Shown here piece after piece: positions 51,537-61,322 of a stretch of 64,000 nucleotides of DNA. Position 1 is the first letter of the stretch; every line of letters starts with the position of its first letter. Origin of the DNA: HGM04593 sp045646965 (GTDB lineage Bacteria > Bacteroidota > Bacteroidia > Bacteroidales > Bacteroidaceae); assembly GCA_045646965.1 (NCBI GenBank), contig JAZRLR010000026.1:1-64000 (forward strand), written 5' to 3'. A program made the position numbers and the translations under genes. The notes beneath the pieces were generated by a model. That model did not search any database and was not told the origin of the DNA. It saw nothing but the letters and a program-made list of their open reading frames with translations.

Positions 51537-53735
51537 ATGGAAGAGAAACGTATCGCAGAAATAAGAAACAGAGTGACGGCACTGCTCGACAAGGGGTGCC
51601 TGAAAAATGCTATAGAGACACTTGGAGAGGAAATTGAGACTCTTCACGACTGGACACTGCGCACACGTTTCACCCAAATGCAGGAGTCGTATGGCTACCT
51701 GCTCGAATATCTGCGCAACTCCACCCCCGACCCGGGAAGAGAGCAGATGTACCACGCACTCACCGGCGAGTGCTACATACTGAACGACATTATCGCCATA
51801 ACACGCGAGACAGAAAAATCGTTCAGCCCCTACCACGCTGCAAGAAAGCATTACAAGAATCTCTCACAAGCAGAGCTGCTGCACACACAGCTGCACGAAA
51901 ACGCCGCAAACGCCGAAGTGGCAAGGATGCTGCCGCAGGCCGAGAGAGAGAAAAGCCTTGCCGCAGTGGCACAGAAAAAAGAAGAACTGCTGAACCACCT
52001 CTTCAAGGCTATATGGTGCAGCACCAGCTGGAGCAAGAGCGACGCCGAAAAGATTTCACGCATAATTGCCGACGAGGAACTCTCGCAGAACGACAGAGCA
52101 CTATGCGTGAGCGCAGTCACATTGAGCCTGCTCAAATGCTTTGAGCCCGCAAAGGCTCTCACTCTCATAAATGCTGTGTACAACGACAGCGTGACAATCT
52201 CCACAAGAGCTCTCGTGGGTGTGATGCTCTCACTCTTCACCCACGACAAACGCATAAAATTTCACCCCGAGCTACAAGCAGCTCTGCAAGCCGTGCACGA
52301 TGATGCGCGCCTGCTCACACGCGCCGGCATAGTGCAGATACAGCTACTGCGATGCCGCGAGACAAAGAAAATCGACCGCAAGATGCGCGAGGAGATAATC
52401 CCCGCTATGCTCAAGAACCCACATCTGAACAGCGAGAAGATGGGCATTGACATTCTGCGCGAGATAGAAGAGGAAGAAGACAAGAACCCCGAGTGGAAAG
52501 AGTGGGTGGAAAAAGACGAGATAAAAGGCAAGCTCGAAGAGATGACCAAGTGGCAGATAGAGGGCGCCGATGTGTATATGAGCACCTTTTCACAACTGAA
52601 AAGATACCCCTTCTTCAACGAGATAAAAAACTGGCTCCGCCCCTTCGACACCACAATTCCCGAAATAGCCGAGATTCTGCCTGCCGACACTGCACTCGGC
52701 AAGACAATGCTCGGTGCAATATGCGCGTCGCGTTTCTTCTGCAACAGCGACAAATATTCTTTCTGCCTCACATTCAAGCAGGTGCCGCAAGAGCAGCGCG
52801 ATATGCTTATGCAGCAGCTCGGAGGGCACGAGGAGATTGCCAACGCACCCGACACCACAAGCAAGGCACCCGCCGAGAAGGAGGCCGAGATTCAGAGCAA
52901 CCAGTACATTCAGGACCTCTACCGTTTCTTCAAGCTATCGCCGTTTGCCAAGGAGATAACCGATCCCTTTGCACTGTCGCTCAATATGCTCGAGTGTAAA
53001 TATTCGGCAATGCTTGTGACAGAGGCTCACACCCTGCTGCAGACATTTGAGTACCTGCTGAACAAAGGATATTTCGCCGAAGCGGTGGCTGCCGGCAAGA
53101 TATATGAGAAGCAGAACAGCGCGGGCGAACAATTCTACCAGGAGATGGGTTACTGCCTGCAAAAAGAGAAAGATTACCACGCTGCGCTCGACTACTACAC
53201 ACGCGCCGACATCGTAAAACCCGACACTCTGTGGACTATGCGTCACATTGCGCAGTGCTATCGTCTCGTGGGCGAGGCCGACAAGGCGTTGAGCTACTAC
53301 CTGCCCGCCGAGGAGATTGCCCCCGACGACCTGTCGTTGCAGATGCAAACAGGCGAGTGCCTGGCAATACTAAAGCGCTACGACGAGGCCTTTGCGAGGT
53401 TCTTCAAAGTGGAATATAACAAACCCGGCTCAATAAAAGCAATGAGAGCCATTGCGTGGTGCTCGCTGCTCACAGGCAAGGCAAAGCAGGCACGCGACTA
53501 TTACAAAAAGATTCTCGAGCACAAAAAAGCATCATTCAACGACTATATGAATGCGGCCCACGTGGAGTGGATTCAGAAGGAAAATGCCCGCGCCGTAGAG
53601 CTCTACCGCAAGGCAAAAGAGATGTGCGACAACGAGGAGCTTTTCTACACAAATTTCGACAAAGACCGCACTACCCTCGCAGAGCTCGGCGCCGACAAAA
53701 CCGAAATAACTCTGCTGCGCGACCTCATTGGGTGA
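51537..53735 (+). CDS. Tetratricopeptide repeat protein
   Basis: A 732-residue cytoplasmic protein (no signal peptide). The N-terminal 480 residues are helical and of no recognised family (RKHYKNLSQAELLHTQLHEN, NDRALCVSAVTLSLLKCFEP). The last 230 residues hold five or so TPR units, for example YHAALDYYTRADIVKPDTLW, KALSYYLPAEEIAPDDLSL and AVELYRKAKEMCDNEELFY. TPR arrays serve as protein-protein adaptors. It sits 63 bases upstream of the AspT gene but a shared transcript is not certain. No partner can be named. Confidence 0.8.
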   Translation: MEEKRIAEIRNRVTALLDKGCLKNAIETLGEEIETLHDWTLRTRFTQMQESYGYLLEYLRNSTPDPGREQMYHALTGECYILNDIIAITRETEKSFSPYHAARKHYKNLSQAELLHTQLHENAANAEVARMLPQAEREKSLAAVAQKKEELLNHLFKAIWCSTSWSKSDAEKISRIIADEELSQNDRALCVSAVTLSLLKCFEPAKALTLINAVYNDSVTISTRALVGVMLSLFTHDKRIKFHPELQAALQAVHDDARLLTRAGIVQIQLLRCRETKKIDRKMREEIIPAMLKNPHLNSEKMGIDILREIEEEEDKNPEWKEWVEKDEIKGKLEEMTKWQIEGADVYMSTFSQLKRYPFFNEIKNWLRPFDTTIPEIAEILPADTALGKTMLGAICASRFFCNSDKYSFCLTFKQVPQEQRDMLMQQLGGHEEIANAPDTTSKAPAEKEAEIQSNQYIQDLYRFFKLSPFAKEITDPFALSLNMLECKYSAMLVTEAHTLLQTFEYLLNKGYFAEAVAAGKIYEKQNSAGEQFYQEMGYCLQKEKDYHAALDYYTRADIVKPDTLWTMRHIAQCYRLVGEADKALSYYLPAEEIAPDDLSLQMQTGECLAILKRYDEAFARFFKVEYNKPGSIKAMRAIAWCSLLTGKAKQARDYYKKILEHKKASFNDYMNAAHVEWIQKENARAVELYRKAKEMCDNEELFYTNFDKDRTTLAELGADKTEITLLRDLIG

Positions 53736-53798
53736 CAAAACGGAAACCTAGAACTTTTATCGCTCGGCCGCTGTTATCCTTCATAAAAACAGTGTTTT

Positions 53799-55517
53799 AT
53801 GAATTGGATAATAGAGCTTATGCGTTCACACCCCGAGATTGCCATATATCTCACAATAGGCGCGGGGTTTCTCATTGGAAAAATCAAGATTAAAGGATTC
53901 GGGCTCGGCATTGTATCGAGCGTACTGCTCACAGGTGTCGTTCTGGGGCAGTTACACATACCCGTGGGCAGCACTTTGAAGCCAACGGCTTTTCTGCTTT
54001 TCCTCTTTGCCATAGGCTACAAGGTGGGCCCGCAATTCTTCAGCGGACTGAAGAAAGAGGGATTGCCGCAGGTATATTTCGCGGTGCTTATGACCTGTTT
54101 CATACTACTCTCGACGTGGATTATATCGCTCATAATGGGATATGGCCCGGGCGAGGCTGCGGGCCTGCTTGCAGGCTCACAGACCATAAGCGCGGTGATA
54201 GGTGTGGCGGGCGACACCATAAAAGGACTCGGCCTGCCCGCCACCGAGCAGGAGAAGATGATAAACATAATACCCGTGGCCTATGCCGTGACATATATCT
54301 TCGGCACGGCAGGCTCGGCGTGGATAATTGCAAGACTCGGCCCGAGGCTTATGGGTGGTTTTTCCAAGGTGAGGGCTGCGTGCAAGGAGCTCGAAGAGAA
54401 GATGGGAAACAACGAGAGCGAGCAGCCGGGCTTTGTGCAGGCAAAGCGTCAGGTGGTATTTCGCGCCTACAAAATTGAGAACAGATGGTTCGACGAAGGA
54501 CGCTCGGTGCAGGAACTCGAGAAATTCTTTGAGGTGCAAGGGAAAAGACTTTTTGTGGAGCGCGTGCGCAAGAACGGAAAAATCATCGACAGCATAGCAC
54601 AAAGTTATATGCTGAAAAAAGGTGACGAAGTGGTGCTCACAGGACGCAGGGAGTTTGCCATAGGCGAGGAGAAATGGATAGGCCGTGAGGTGGACGACGA
54701 CGCTATACTCGAGTTCCCCGTTATGGTTGTAAAGACAAGAGTTGCCGGCAAAAGAAGAAAGCACGAGTGCTGCTACAACAACAAGAGCGTGGGCGAGCTG
54801 CGTTTGCAGCCCTTTATGCACGGTGTGAGTATTCAGAAGATAACCCGTATGGGAGTGAGCATACCTGTTTTTGCCGCCACAAAGCTTAACACGGGCGACA
54901 TTGTGGAGCTTGTGGGTAAGAAATACGAAGCAGAGCCTGCCGCCCGAGAGATTGGCTACCCCGACATTGCCACAAACGCCACCGACCTTGTCTTCGTTGC
55001 TTTCGGCATTTTGATAGGCGCGGTAGCGGGCAGCCTCACGCTGCACATAAGCGGGGTGCCGTTGAGCTTGAGCAGCAGCGGCGGCGTGCTCATCGCAGGC
55101 CTCTTCTTTGGCTGGTGGCACTCACACCACCCCACTCTGGGCGCCATTCCCGAGAGTGCCTTGTGGGTGTTCAACAACCTCGGCCTGAATATCTTTATCG
55201 CCATCGTGGGTATAACGGCAGGCCCTGGTTTCATAGAGGGTTTCAAGGAGGTGGGGCTCACGCTTTTCGTGGCGGGAATATTTTCGAGTGCGATACCGTT
55301 GCTCTTCGGCCTCTATATTGCAACCAAATGGTTTAAGTTCCACCCCGCAATAGCTCTGGGCTGTTGCGCAGGTGCCCGCACCACGACAGCAGCTCTGGGT
55401 GCATTGCAGGAAACCATAGGCAGCGAAACACCCGCCCTGGGATACACCGTCACCTATGCCGTGGGAAACACATTGCTTATACTGTGGGGAGTGTTTATAG
55501 TTCTTTTGTGTCAATAA
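53799..55517 (+). CDS. aspT: Aspartate:alanine antiporter (AspT/YidE family)
   Basis: A 572-residue membrane exchanger. It begins with hydrophobic helices (PEIAIYLTIGAGFLIGKIK, GIVSSVLLTGVVLGQL). The central cytoplasmic region (about 200-350) carries TrkA-C-like regulatory domains (EVQGKRLFVERVRKNGKI, LKKGDEVVLTGRREF). A second AspT/YidE membrane block follows (LVFVAFGILIGAVAGSLTL, CCAGARTTTAALGALQETIG). The two duplicated segments are the AspT hallmark. Together with the next gene it forms the aspartate-alanine cycle, which generates a proton-motive force because decarboxylation consumes a proton. Start ATG 53799. Confidence 0.9.
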   Translation: MNWIIELMRSHPEIAIYLTIGAGFLIGKIKIKGFGLGIVSSVLLTGVVLGQLHIPVGSTLKPTAFLLFLFAIGYKVGPQFFSGLKKEGLPQVYFAVLMTCFILLSTWIISLIMGYGPGEAAGLLAGSQTISAVIGVAGDTIKGLGLPATEQEKMINIIPVAYAVTYIFGTAGSAWIIARLGPRLMGGFSKVRAACKELEEKMGNNESEQPGFVQAKRQVVFRAYKIENRWFDEGRSVQELEKFFEVQGKRLFVERVRKNGKIIDSIAQSYMLKKGDEVVLTGRREFAIGEEKWIGREVDDDAILEFPVMVVKTRVAGKRRKHECCYNNKSVGELRLQPFMHGVSIQKITRMGVSIPVFAATKLNTGDIVELVGKKYEAEPAAREIGYPDIATNATDLVFVAFGILIGAVAGSLTLHISGVPLSLSSSGGVLIAGLFFGWWHSHHPTLGAIPESALWVFNNLGLNIFIAIVGITAGPGFIEGFKEVGLTLFVAGIFSSAIPLLFGLYIATKWFKFHPAIALGCCAGARTTTAALGALQETIGSETPALGYTVTYAVGNTLLILWGVFIVLLCQ

Positions 55518-55532
55518 CCTAAATATAACGAT

Positions 55533-57191
55533 ATGAATAAATTGCTTGAAAAAAAGAACGAAGCCGTGGAGTTTGAAAAGGAGATGGAAAAGATAAGCCC
55601 TTTCGAGCTGAAGAACAGGCTCATTGAACTTGCCGACGAGAGCATACGCAAGATGATGCGCACTATGCTGAATGCAGGTCGTGGTAACCCCAACTGGATT
55701 GCCACCGTGCCGCGCGAAGCCCTCTTTGTGCTTGGAGAGTTTGCCCTCGCCGAGTGCCGACGCGACTGGGAACTGCCCGAGGGCCTTGCAGGTATTCCGC
55801 AAAAGAAAGGCATTGCCCGCAGGTTCCGCACCTTCCTTGAAGAAAAGGCAAAGAGCGAAGCTGTCACATTCCTTGGCAAGTGTATCACCTATATGACCGA
55901 GGAGCACAAGGCTGATGCCGACGAGCTTGTCCACGAGTGGGCCGAGAGCGTCACAGGTAACCAATACCCCGTGCCCGACAGGATACTCAAATATTGCGAG
56001 ATTGCTGTGCGCGACTACATTGCGCAGGAGCTCTGCGCGGGACGGCCGCCACAAGGCGAGACCGACCTATTTGCCACCGAAGGAGGCACCGCCGCAATGT
56101 GTTATATATTTGACAGCCTGCAACAGAACTATCTGCTGCAAAACGGCGACAGCATAGCACTTATGACACCCGTATTTACGCCCTACATAGAGATTCCCGA
56201 GCTGCGACGTTACCGATACAAGGTGACAAACATACACGCAAGCAAGATGAGCGACGAGGGTTTGCATCTGTGGCAGTATGACGAAAGGGAGCTGAACAAG
56301 CTGCGCGACACCACATACAAGGCGCTCTTTCTTGTGAACCCGAGCAACCCGCCAAGCTATGCAATGGACAGCAAAAGCGTCGATATGCTTGTGGACATTG
56401 TGAAACGCTGGAACCCCAACCTAATGATTGTCACCGACGATGTATATGCCACATATATAAAGGATTTTCAGTCGATTGCAGCCCGCCTACCCCATAACAC
56501 AATATGTGTCTACTCGTTCTCGAAATATTTCGGCGCCACGGGCTGGCGACTTGCCGTGACAGCCCTGCACCGCGACAATATCTTCGACGAGCTATTGAAA
56601 CGACTGCCGCGCAAACGCAAGAGCGAGCTTGCACAGCGATATGGCACCATACGCCGCGACGTGGAAAATATGCGTTTCATAGACAGAATGGTTGCCGACA
56701 GTCGTCAAGTGGCACTGAACCACACGGCAGGCCTCTCGCTGCCACAGCAGATGCAGATGACACTCTTTGCGCTCTACTCGCTGATTGACAAGAGCGAGGG
56801 CGACGTTTTTAAGCAGAAAATGCACGAAATAATAGACAGACGCTTGCACACATTGTGGGAGAATATGGGCTTCACTTTGCCCGACGACGCCTTGCGTGCG
56901 GGGTATTACTCCGAGATTGACCTCATTGTGTGGGCAAAGAAATTCTATGGCGACGACTTTGCCGACTACCTGCGTCTCAACTACAGCCCGCTCGACGTGG
57001 TCTATCGCCTTGCCACAGAAACCTCGCTCGTGGTGCTGAACGGCGGCGGCTTCGACGCCCCCGAGTGGAGCATACGCGTGTCGCTTGCCAACCTCAAGGA
57101 GAAAGACTACGCCACGATAGGAGAAAATGTGAGACGGGTGCTCGACTCCTATGCCGAGCGATGGAAGAACTCACTTCCCGTAGTGGAATAA
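55533..57191 (+). CDS. aspD: Aspartate 4-decarboxylase (with aspartate aminotransferase fold)
   Basis: PLP enzyme converting L-aspartate to L-alanine and CO2, 552 residues, close to the 530-540 of known AspD proteins. The N-terminal extension (residues 1-100: LNAGRGNPNWIATVPREALF) is AspD-specific. The core has FATEGGTAAMCYIFDSLQQN, FLVNPSNPPSY, VTDDVYATYIKDF, and the PLP lysine in CVYSFSKYFGATGWRLA. It sits 15 bases after aspT and so forms the AspT-AspD energy-conserving unit. A terminator at 57202 closes it. Confidence 0.93.
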   Translation: MNKLLEKKNEAVEFEKEMEKISPFELKNRLIELADESIRKMMRTMLNAGRGNPNWIATVPREALFVLGEFALAECRRDWELPEGLAGIPQKKGIARRFRTFLEEKAKSEAVTFLGKCITYMTEEHKADADELVHEWAESVTGNQYPVPDRILKYCEIAVRDYIAQELCAGRPPQGETDLFATEGGTAAMCYIFDSLQQNYLLQNGDSIALMTPVFTPYIEIPELRRYRYKVTNIHASKMSDEGLHLWQYDERELNKLRDTTYKALFLVNPSNPPSYAMDSKSVDMLVDIVKRWNPNLMIVTDDVYATYIKDFQSIAARLPHNTICVYSFSKYFGATGWRLAVTALHRDNIFDELLKRLPRKRKSELAQRYGTIRRDVENMRFIDRMVADSRQVALNHTAGLSLPQQMQMTLFALYSLIDKSEGDVFKQKMHEIIDRRLHTLWENMGFTLPDDALRAGYYSEIDLIVWAKKFYGDDFADYLRLNYSPLDVVYRLATETSLVVLNGGGFDAPEWSIRVSLANLKEKDYATIGENVRRVLDSYAERWKNSLPVVE

Positions 57192-57201
57192 ATGCCACAA
57201 A

Positions 57202-57235
57202 AAAATGCGACCACTTTGTGGTCGCATTTTCATTA
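57202..57235. terminator. Bidirectional terminator between aspD and the malic enzyme gene
   Basis: AAAATGCGACCAC (57202-57214) and its complement (57218-57230) with a TTT loop; flanking A and T runs serve both strands. Confidence 0.85.
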
Positions 57236-57251
57236 TTTAATAAGAATTGGT

Positions 57252-59531
57252 TCACTTCTTTTTGTTTACCATAGCGTCGATTGCCGCAACAGCTGTCACG
57301 TTGAGAATCTCCTGAACGGAACTCTCGAAATCGATGAAGTGGATGGGTTTGTTAAGACCAATCTGCAAGGGGCCGATAATCTCTGTGTCGGGGCTCAAAG
57401 CCTGCAACAGTTTGTATGAAGAGTTGGCCGAGTTAAGGTTGGGGAATATCAAAGTATTTACATCCAAGCCCTTGAGCTTATTGAAAGGATATTTGTTATC
57501 GCGAAGCTCACGGTTCATTGCCACGTTCACCTGCATCTCACCATCGAGCTTCCACTCGGGATACTCGCTGTGGAGATACTCTATAGCCTTCTGCACGTTC
57601 TCGGCGCTGCCGCCCTCGTCGGTACCGAAGTTTGAGTAAGATACCATTGCCATAACAGGCTCGTGATTGAAGAAACGTACCGACTTCTCGACAAGGCGTG
57701 TGATATCTACAAGTGTCTCGGTCTTGGGAGCACGGTTAATGAGTGTATCGGCAACGAAGTAGGTTCCTTTCTTTGAGTTGAGGATGTGCATTGTCGCAAA
57801 GTGGTTGTAACCGGGCTGAAGGCCGATAACCTCCTTTGCTACCTTGATTGTATTTGAATATTTTGTGTAGAGACCTGTCACAAATGCATCGGCATCGCCA
57901 GTCTCAACCATCATCATACCAAAGTAGTTGCGCTCAAACATCTTGTCGTTTGCCTCGTCTACAGTGTAGCCCTTGCGCTGACGTTTCTCTGCAAGGATGC
58001 TTGCGTATCTTTCGCGACGCGCAGCCTCGTTGGGATGACGCAGGTTCAGCACCTCGATGCCCTCGAGACTCAAGTCGAGCTCCTTGGCGAGCTTGGCGAT
58101 GATTTCGTCGTTACCGAGCAGGATGGGCTGACAGATACCTTCTTCCTTGGCTTTTACAGCGGCTTTCATCATTGAAGGATGCGCACCCTCGGCAAATACA
58201 ACGCGCTGTGTCTCGGTGCGTGCCATCTCATAAATCTGCTGTGTGAGCTTCGACTCGCGTCCCATAAACTCGAGAAGGTGTTCTTTGTATGCATCCCAGT
58301 CGGTGATGGTCTTGCGTGCCACACCGCTCTCTATAGCAGCCTTGGCCACTGCGGTAGAAACCTCAACCAAGAGACGGGGGTCTACGGGTTTGGGAATGAA
58401 GTAGTCGCGACCGAAGCTCAAGTTGTTTACGTGATACACCTTGCTCACAATCTCGGGAACGGGCTGCTTGGCGAGGTTTGCGATGGCGCGCACGGCGGCG
58501 AGCTTCATCTCCTCGTTAATTGCAACCGACGCAGTGTCGAGTGCTCCGCGGAAAATATAGGGGAAACCGATTACGTTGTTAATCTGGTTGGGATAGTCGG
58601 AACGACCGGTGCTCATAAGCACGTCGGGACGAGACTCCATTGCATCCTCGTAGGTAATCTCGGGCTCGGGGTTTGCAAGGGCAAAGACGATGGGATCTTT
58701 GGCCATTGAACGAACCATATCCTTTGAGAGCACGTTACCCTTTGAAAGGCCGAGGAATACATCGGCACCCTTTACAGCCTCTTCGAGAGTGTGAATGTCG
58801 GTGCGCTCTGTGACGAACTCTTTCTTCTCGGGAGTGAGGTTTGTGCGCTCTACGTTGATTACTCCGCGACTGTCGAGCATTACCACGTTCTCTTTCTTCA
58901 CACCAAGTGCGATGTAGAGTTTTGTACAAGAGATAGCTGCGGCACCTGCTCCGTTCACAACCACCTTAACCTCGGAGATATTCTTGCCGTTTACCTCGAG
59001 GGCGTTGAGCAAGCCTGCTGCCGAAATAATGGCTGTTCCGTGCTGGTCGTCGTGCATAACAGGAATCTGAAGCTCCTCTTTGAGGCGACGCTCAATCTCG
59101 AAACACTCGGGGGCTTTGATATCCTCGAGGTTGATACCACCGAATGTGGGAGAGATAGCCTTTACGGCCTCGATGAATTTGTCGGGATTGCTCTCGTCAA
59201 TCTCAATATCGAACACGTCGATACCTGCATAAATCTTGAACAAAAGTCCCTTTCCCTCCATAACGGGCTTACCGCTCAACGCACCTATGTTTCCAAGGCC
59301 GAGCACTGCGGTACCGTTTGAAATTACTGCTACAAGGTTACCTTTGTCAGTATATTTATATGCGTTCTGCGGGTCTTTCTGAATCTCCAAGCAAGGCTCG
59401 GCAACGCCGGGCGAATAGGCCAGGCAGAGGTCGGCCTGTGTAAAATAGGGTTTTGTGGGAACTACCTCAATCTTACCGGGGCGTTTGCCCTCGTGGTAGT
59501 TCAAAGCATCTTCTTTATTAATTTTTGCCAT
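57252..59531 (-). CDS. maeB: NADP-dependent malic enzyme with phosphotransacetylase-like domain
   Basis: Oxidative decarboxylation of malate to pyruvate, yielding NADPH. ATG 59531 (MAKINKEDALNYHEGK) gives about 759 residues; an upstream ATG (59555) adds eight unconserved residues. The malic domain (to about 420) has TDKGNLVAVISNGTAVLGLG and the NAD(P) fold VVVNGAGAAAISCTKLYI. The C-terminal 330 residues resemble phosphotransacetylase (RVVFAEGAHPSMMKAAVKAK), a regulatory module in MaeB enzymes that binds acetyl-CoA without activity. It lies 43 bases after a TIGR02757 gene. Confidence 0.94.
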   Translation of the reverse strand: MAKINKEDALNYHEGKRPGKIEVVPTKPYFTQADLCLAYSPGVAEPCLEIQKDPQNAYKYTDKGNLVAVISNGTAVLGLGNIGALSGKPVMEGKGLLFKIYAGIDVFDIEIDESNPDKFIEAVKAISPTFGGINLEDIKAPECFEIERRLKEELQIPVMHDDQHGTAIISAAGLLNALEVNGKNISEVKVVVNGAGAAAISCTKLYIALGVKKENVVMLDSRGVINVERTNLTPEKKEFVTERTDIHTLEEAVKGADVFLGLSKGNVLSKDMVRSMAKDPIVFALANPEPEITYEDAMESRPDVLMSTGRSDYPNQINNVIGFPYIFRGALDTASVAINEEMKLAAVRAIANLAKQPVPEIVSKVYHVNNLSFGRDYFIPKPVDPRLLVEVSTAVAKAAIESGVARKTITDWDAYKEHLLEFMGRESKLTQQIYEMARTETQRVVFAEGAHPSMMKAAVKAKEEGICQPILLGNDEIIAKLAKELDLSLEGIEVLNLRHPNEAARRERYASILAEKRQRKGYTVDEANDKMFERNYFGMMMVETGDADAFVTGLYTKYSNTIKVAKEVIGLQPGYNHFATMHILNSKKGTYFVADTLINRAPKTETLVDITRLVEKSVRFFNHEPVMAMVSYSNFGTDEGGSAENVQKAIEYLHSEYPEWKLDGEMQVNVAMNRELRDNKYPFNKLKGLDVNTLIFPNLNSANSSYKLLQALSPDTEIIGPLQIGLNKPIHFIDFESSVQEILNVTAVAAIDAMVNKKK

Positions 59532-59574
59532 ATTGTTTATATTGCTGCGGTACATCGCTGCACCAGTTCTTTAT

Positions 59575-60345
59575 TCATATTTTATTAAATATATCTTCGC
59601 CTGCTACACCTATGCCGAAAAGGGCGAAATCGTATCGCACCGGGTCGTCGGGCGAGAACTCTCGCAGGCGTGCCGTGAGTTCTTCAACGGTTCTGCGGTC
59701 GTTCTGTGTGCGGGTTATGAGCCCAAGCCTGCGCCCTATCCTTGCGACGTGAACGTCGAGCGGTATCATAAGTTTCGCAGGGTTCACGTCGTGCCAGATA
59801 CCCAAGTCCACTATGCCGTCGTTGCGCGAAAGCCAGCGGAGCATCATATTCAAACGTTTGCACGAGGATGCCGCCTTGCCCTTCGCGGGCACCGGGTTCG
59901 ACAGGTGTTTTGTGGAGCTGCCGTCGTTGGCTCGGGAAAACTCCTCTCGCAAAGCCGATATACCGTTCCACACATCGTTGTGGGCAAAGAGTGGCTCCAT
60001 AGAGCCGTGCTCCAGATATATCTGCTTGAGCCCGCGACACAGATAAACAAAATCGCGCACAAAAAATGTGCGATGGATATTACTATCGCGACATAGGGTG
60101 CACCACTCGTCGCTCATCACATAATCGTAGGGCTTGCCTCCCATTATGCCGAAGAGCATTTTGTTTCCCGAGTTTAATATCATTTTTCTGTTTCCCCACG
60201 CAATGACCGATGCAAGCAGAGCTGCAATCTCTATGTCGCGTTTGTCACTGAACGCGTGCGGAAAACTGACAGGATCGTCCTTTATAAATTCTTTGCAATT
60301 ATATTGCGCGGCTTTCTCGTCGAGTAACCTTTTTAAGTTATCCAT
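59575..60345 (-). CDS. TIGR02757 (DUF2400) family protein
   Basis: A 256-residue cytoplasmic protein of a conserved Bacteroidota-typical family of unknown function. Recognised by the N-terminal stretch DPVSFPHAFSDKRDIEIAAL followed by LASVIAWGNRKMILNSGNKM, and the later SRNDGIVDLGIWHDVNPAKL and MIPLDVHVARIGRRLGLITR segments. The last has an HhH-DNA-glycosylase-like look (Pro-Leu-Asp-Val-His), so a nucleic acid role is possible but unproven. It follows dapA by 7 bases and may be co-transcribed with it and the malic enzyme gene. Confidence 0.85.
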   Translation of the reverse strand: MDNLKRLLDEKAAQYNCKEFIKDDPVSFPHAFSDKRDIEIAALLASVIAWGNRKMILNSGNKMLFGIMGGKPYDYVMSDEWCTLCRDSNIHRTFFVRDFVYLCRGLKQIYLEHGSMEPLFAHNDVWNGISALREEFSRANDGSSTKHLSNPVPAKGKAASSCKRLNMMLRWLSRNDGIVDLGIWHDVNPAKLMIPLDVHVARIGRRLGLITRTQNDRRTVEELTARLREFSPDDPVRYDFALFGIGVAGEDIFNKI

Positions 60346-60352
60346 AAACGTA

Positions 60353-61234
60353 TCACAGCGCAGCTATCTCTGCCGCCATCTCACAGGCTACATTCTCGCT
60401 CACGGGCACCAAAGGCAGACGGAGCACATTCTCGCATTTGCCCATAATATTGAGGGCTGCCTTGGCTCCTGCGGGGTTGCCATCGACAAAGAGCAATTGG
60501 AATATTTTGCTGTATTTGTCGTTAAGGGCACGCGCCTTTGCAAAATCACCCTGTGCTGCCGCCTCAACGAGCTGCTTGAGCTGTGCGGGGAAAGCATTTG
60601 AGAAGACCGAAATGACACCTGTGCCACCCATCTTCATAATTTCAACCGTGAGAGCGTCGTCACCCGACAAGATATCGAAATTCGCGGGTTTTATATCAAA
60701 CAATCGCGATATCTGCAGCAAATTACCGGATGCCGCCTTGAGGCCCACGATATTCTTGCACTCCTGGGCAAGGCGCACTGTGGTCTCGGGCAACATATTT
60801 ACACCCGTACGACCGGGTACATTATATAGGTACACAGGTAACTCGGTTGCTTCTGCAATAGCCTTGAAATGTCGGTAGATACCCTCTTGTGTGGGTTTGT
60901 TATAATAGGGGACAATAGTGAGGATGGCATCGATGCCTGTGTAATCCTCGGTCTTGAGCTCGTTTACAACGGCCATTGTATTGTTTCCGCCAACGCCCAA
61001 CATAATGGGGATGCGTCCTGCAACCTGTTTTATGATGCGACGGCGTGTTTCGCGTTTCTCCTCAATTGTAAGCGTAGGAGTCTCTCCTGTGGTACCGTGT
61101 ACGCAAAGGAAATCGGTTCCGCAATCGAGGTGCATCTGCACCAGAGATTCAAGCGCCGCATAATCGACTTCACCTGTTTGTGTAAAGGGTGTCACAATAG
61201 CCACACCCGCTCCACTTATCTTTTTCTGCATCAT
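60353..61234 (-). CDS. dapA: 4-Hydroxy-tetrahydrodipicolinate synthase
   Basis: Condenses pyruvate and aspartate semialdehyde in lysine/diaminopimelate synthesis; supplies peptidoglycan. 293 residues, typical. Start MMQKKISGAGVAIVTPF, motif GTTGETPTLTIEEK, catalytic Tyr in YLYNVPGRTGVNMLP, the Schiff-base Lys in VGLKAASGNLLQI, and GDDALTVEIMKMGGTGVISV. Either of the two initial ATGs may be used. A -7-like TAATTTTG (61262-61269) lies upstream. Confidence 0.96.
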   Translation of the reverse strand: MMQKKISGAGVAIVTPFTQTGEVDYAALESLVQMHLDCGTDFLCVHGTTGETPTLTIEEKRETRRRIIKQVAGRIPIMLGVGGNNTMAVVNELKTEDYTGIDAILTIVPYYNKPTQEGIYRHFKAIAEATELPVYLYNVPGRTGVNMLPETTVRLAQECKNIVGLKAASGNLLQISRLFDIKPANFDILSGDDALTVEIMKMGGTGVISVFSNAFPAQLKQLVEAAAQGDFAKARALNDKYSKIFQLLFVDGNPAGAKAALNIMGKCENVLRLPLVPVSENVACEMAAEIAAL

Positions 61235-61261
61235 ATATTATATAAAAAACATTTTCCGTTA

Positions 61262-61269
61262 CAAAATTA
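61262..61269 (-). promoter_or_regulatory. Putative -7 box of dapA
   Basis: TAATTTTG on the minus strand, 27 bases before the dapA start. No TTTG lies at the expected distance. Confidence 0.35.
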
Positions 61270-61322
61270 CATCAAATATCGCCAACTACATTATTTTTTG
61301 TTACAAATGTTTATCTTTTTTT

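Noticed and set aside
54177..55121. Open frame antisense to aspT
   Set aside because: No hydrophobic pattern or start signal, and the sense strand encodes a clear transporter.
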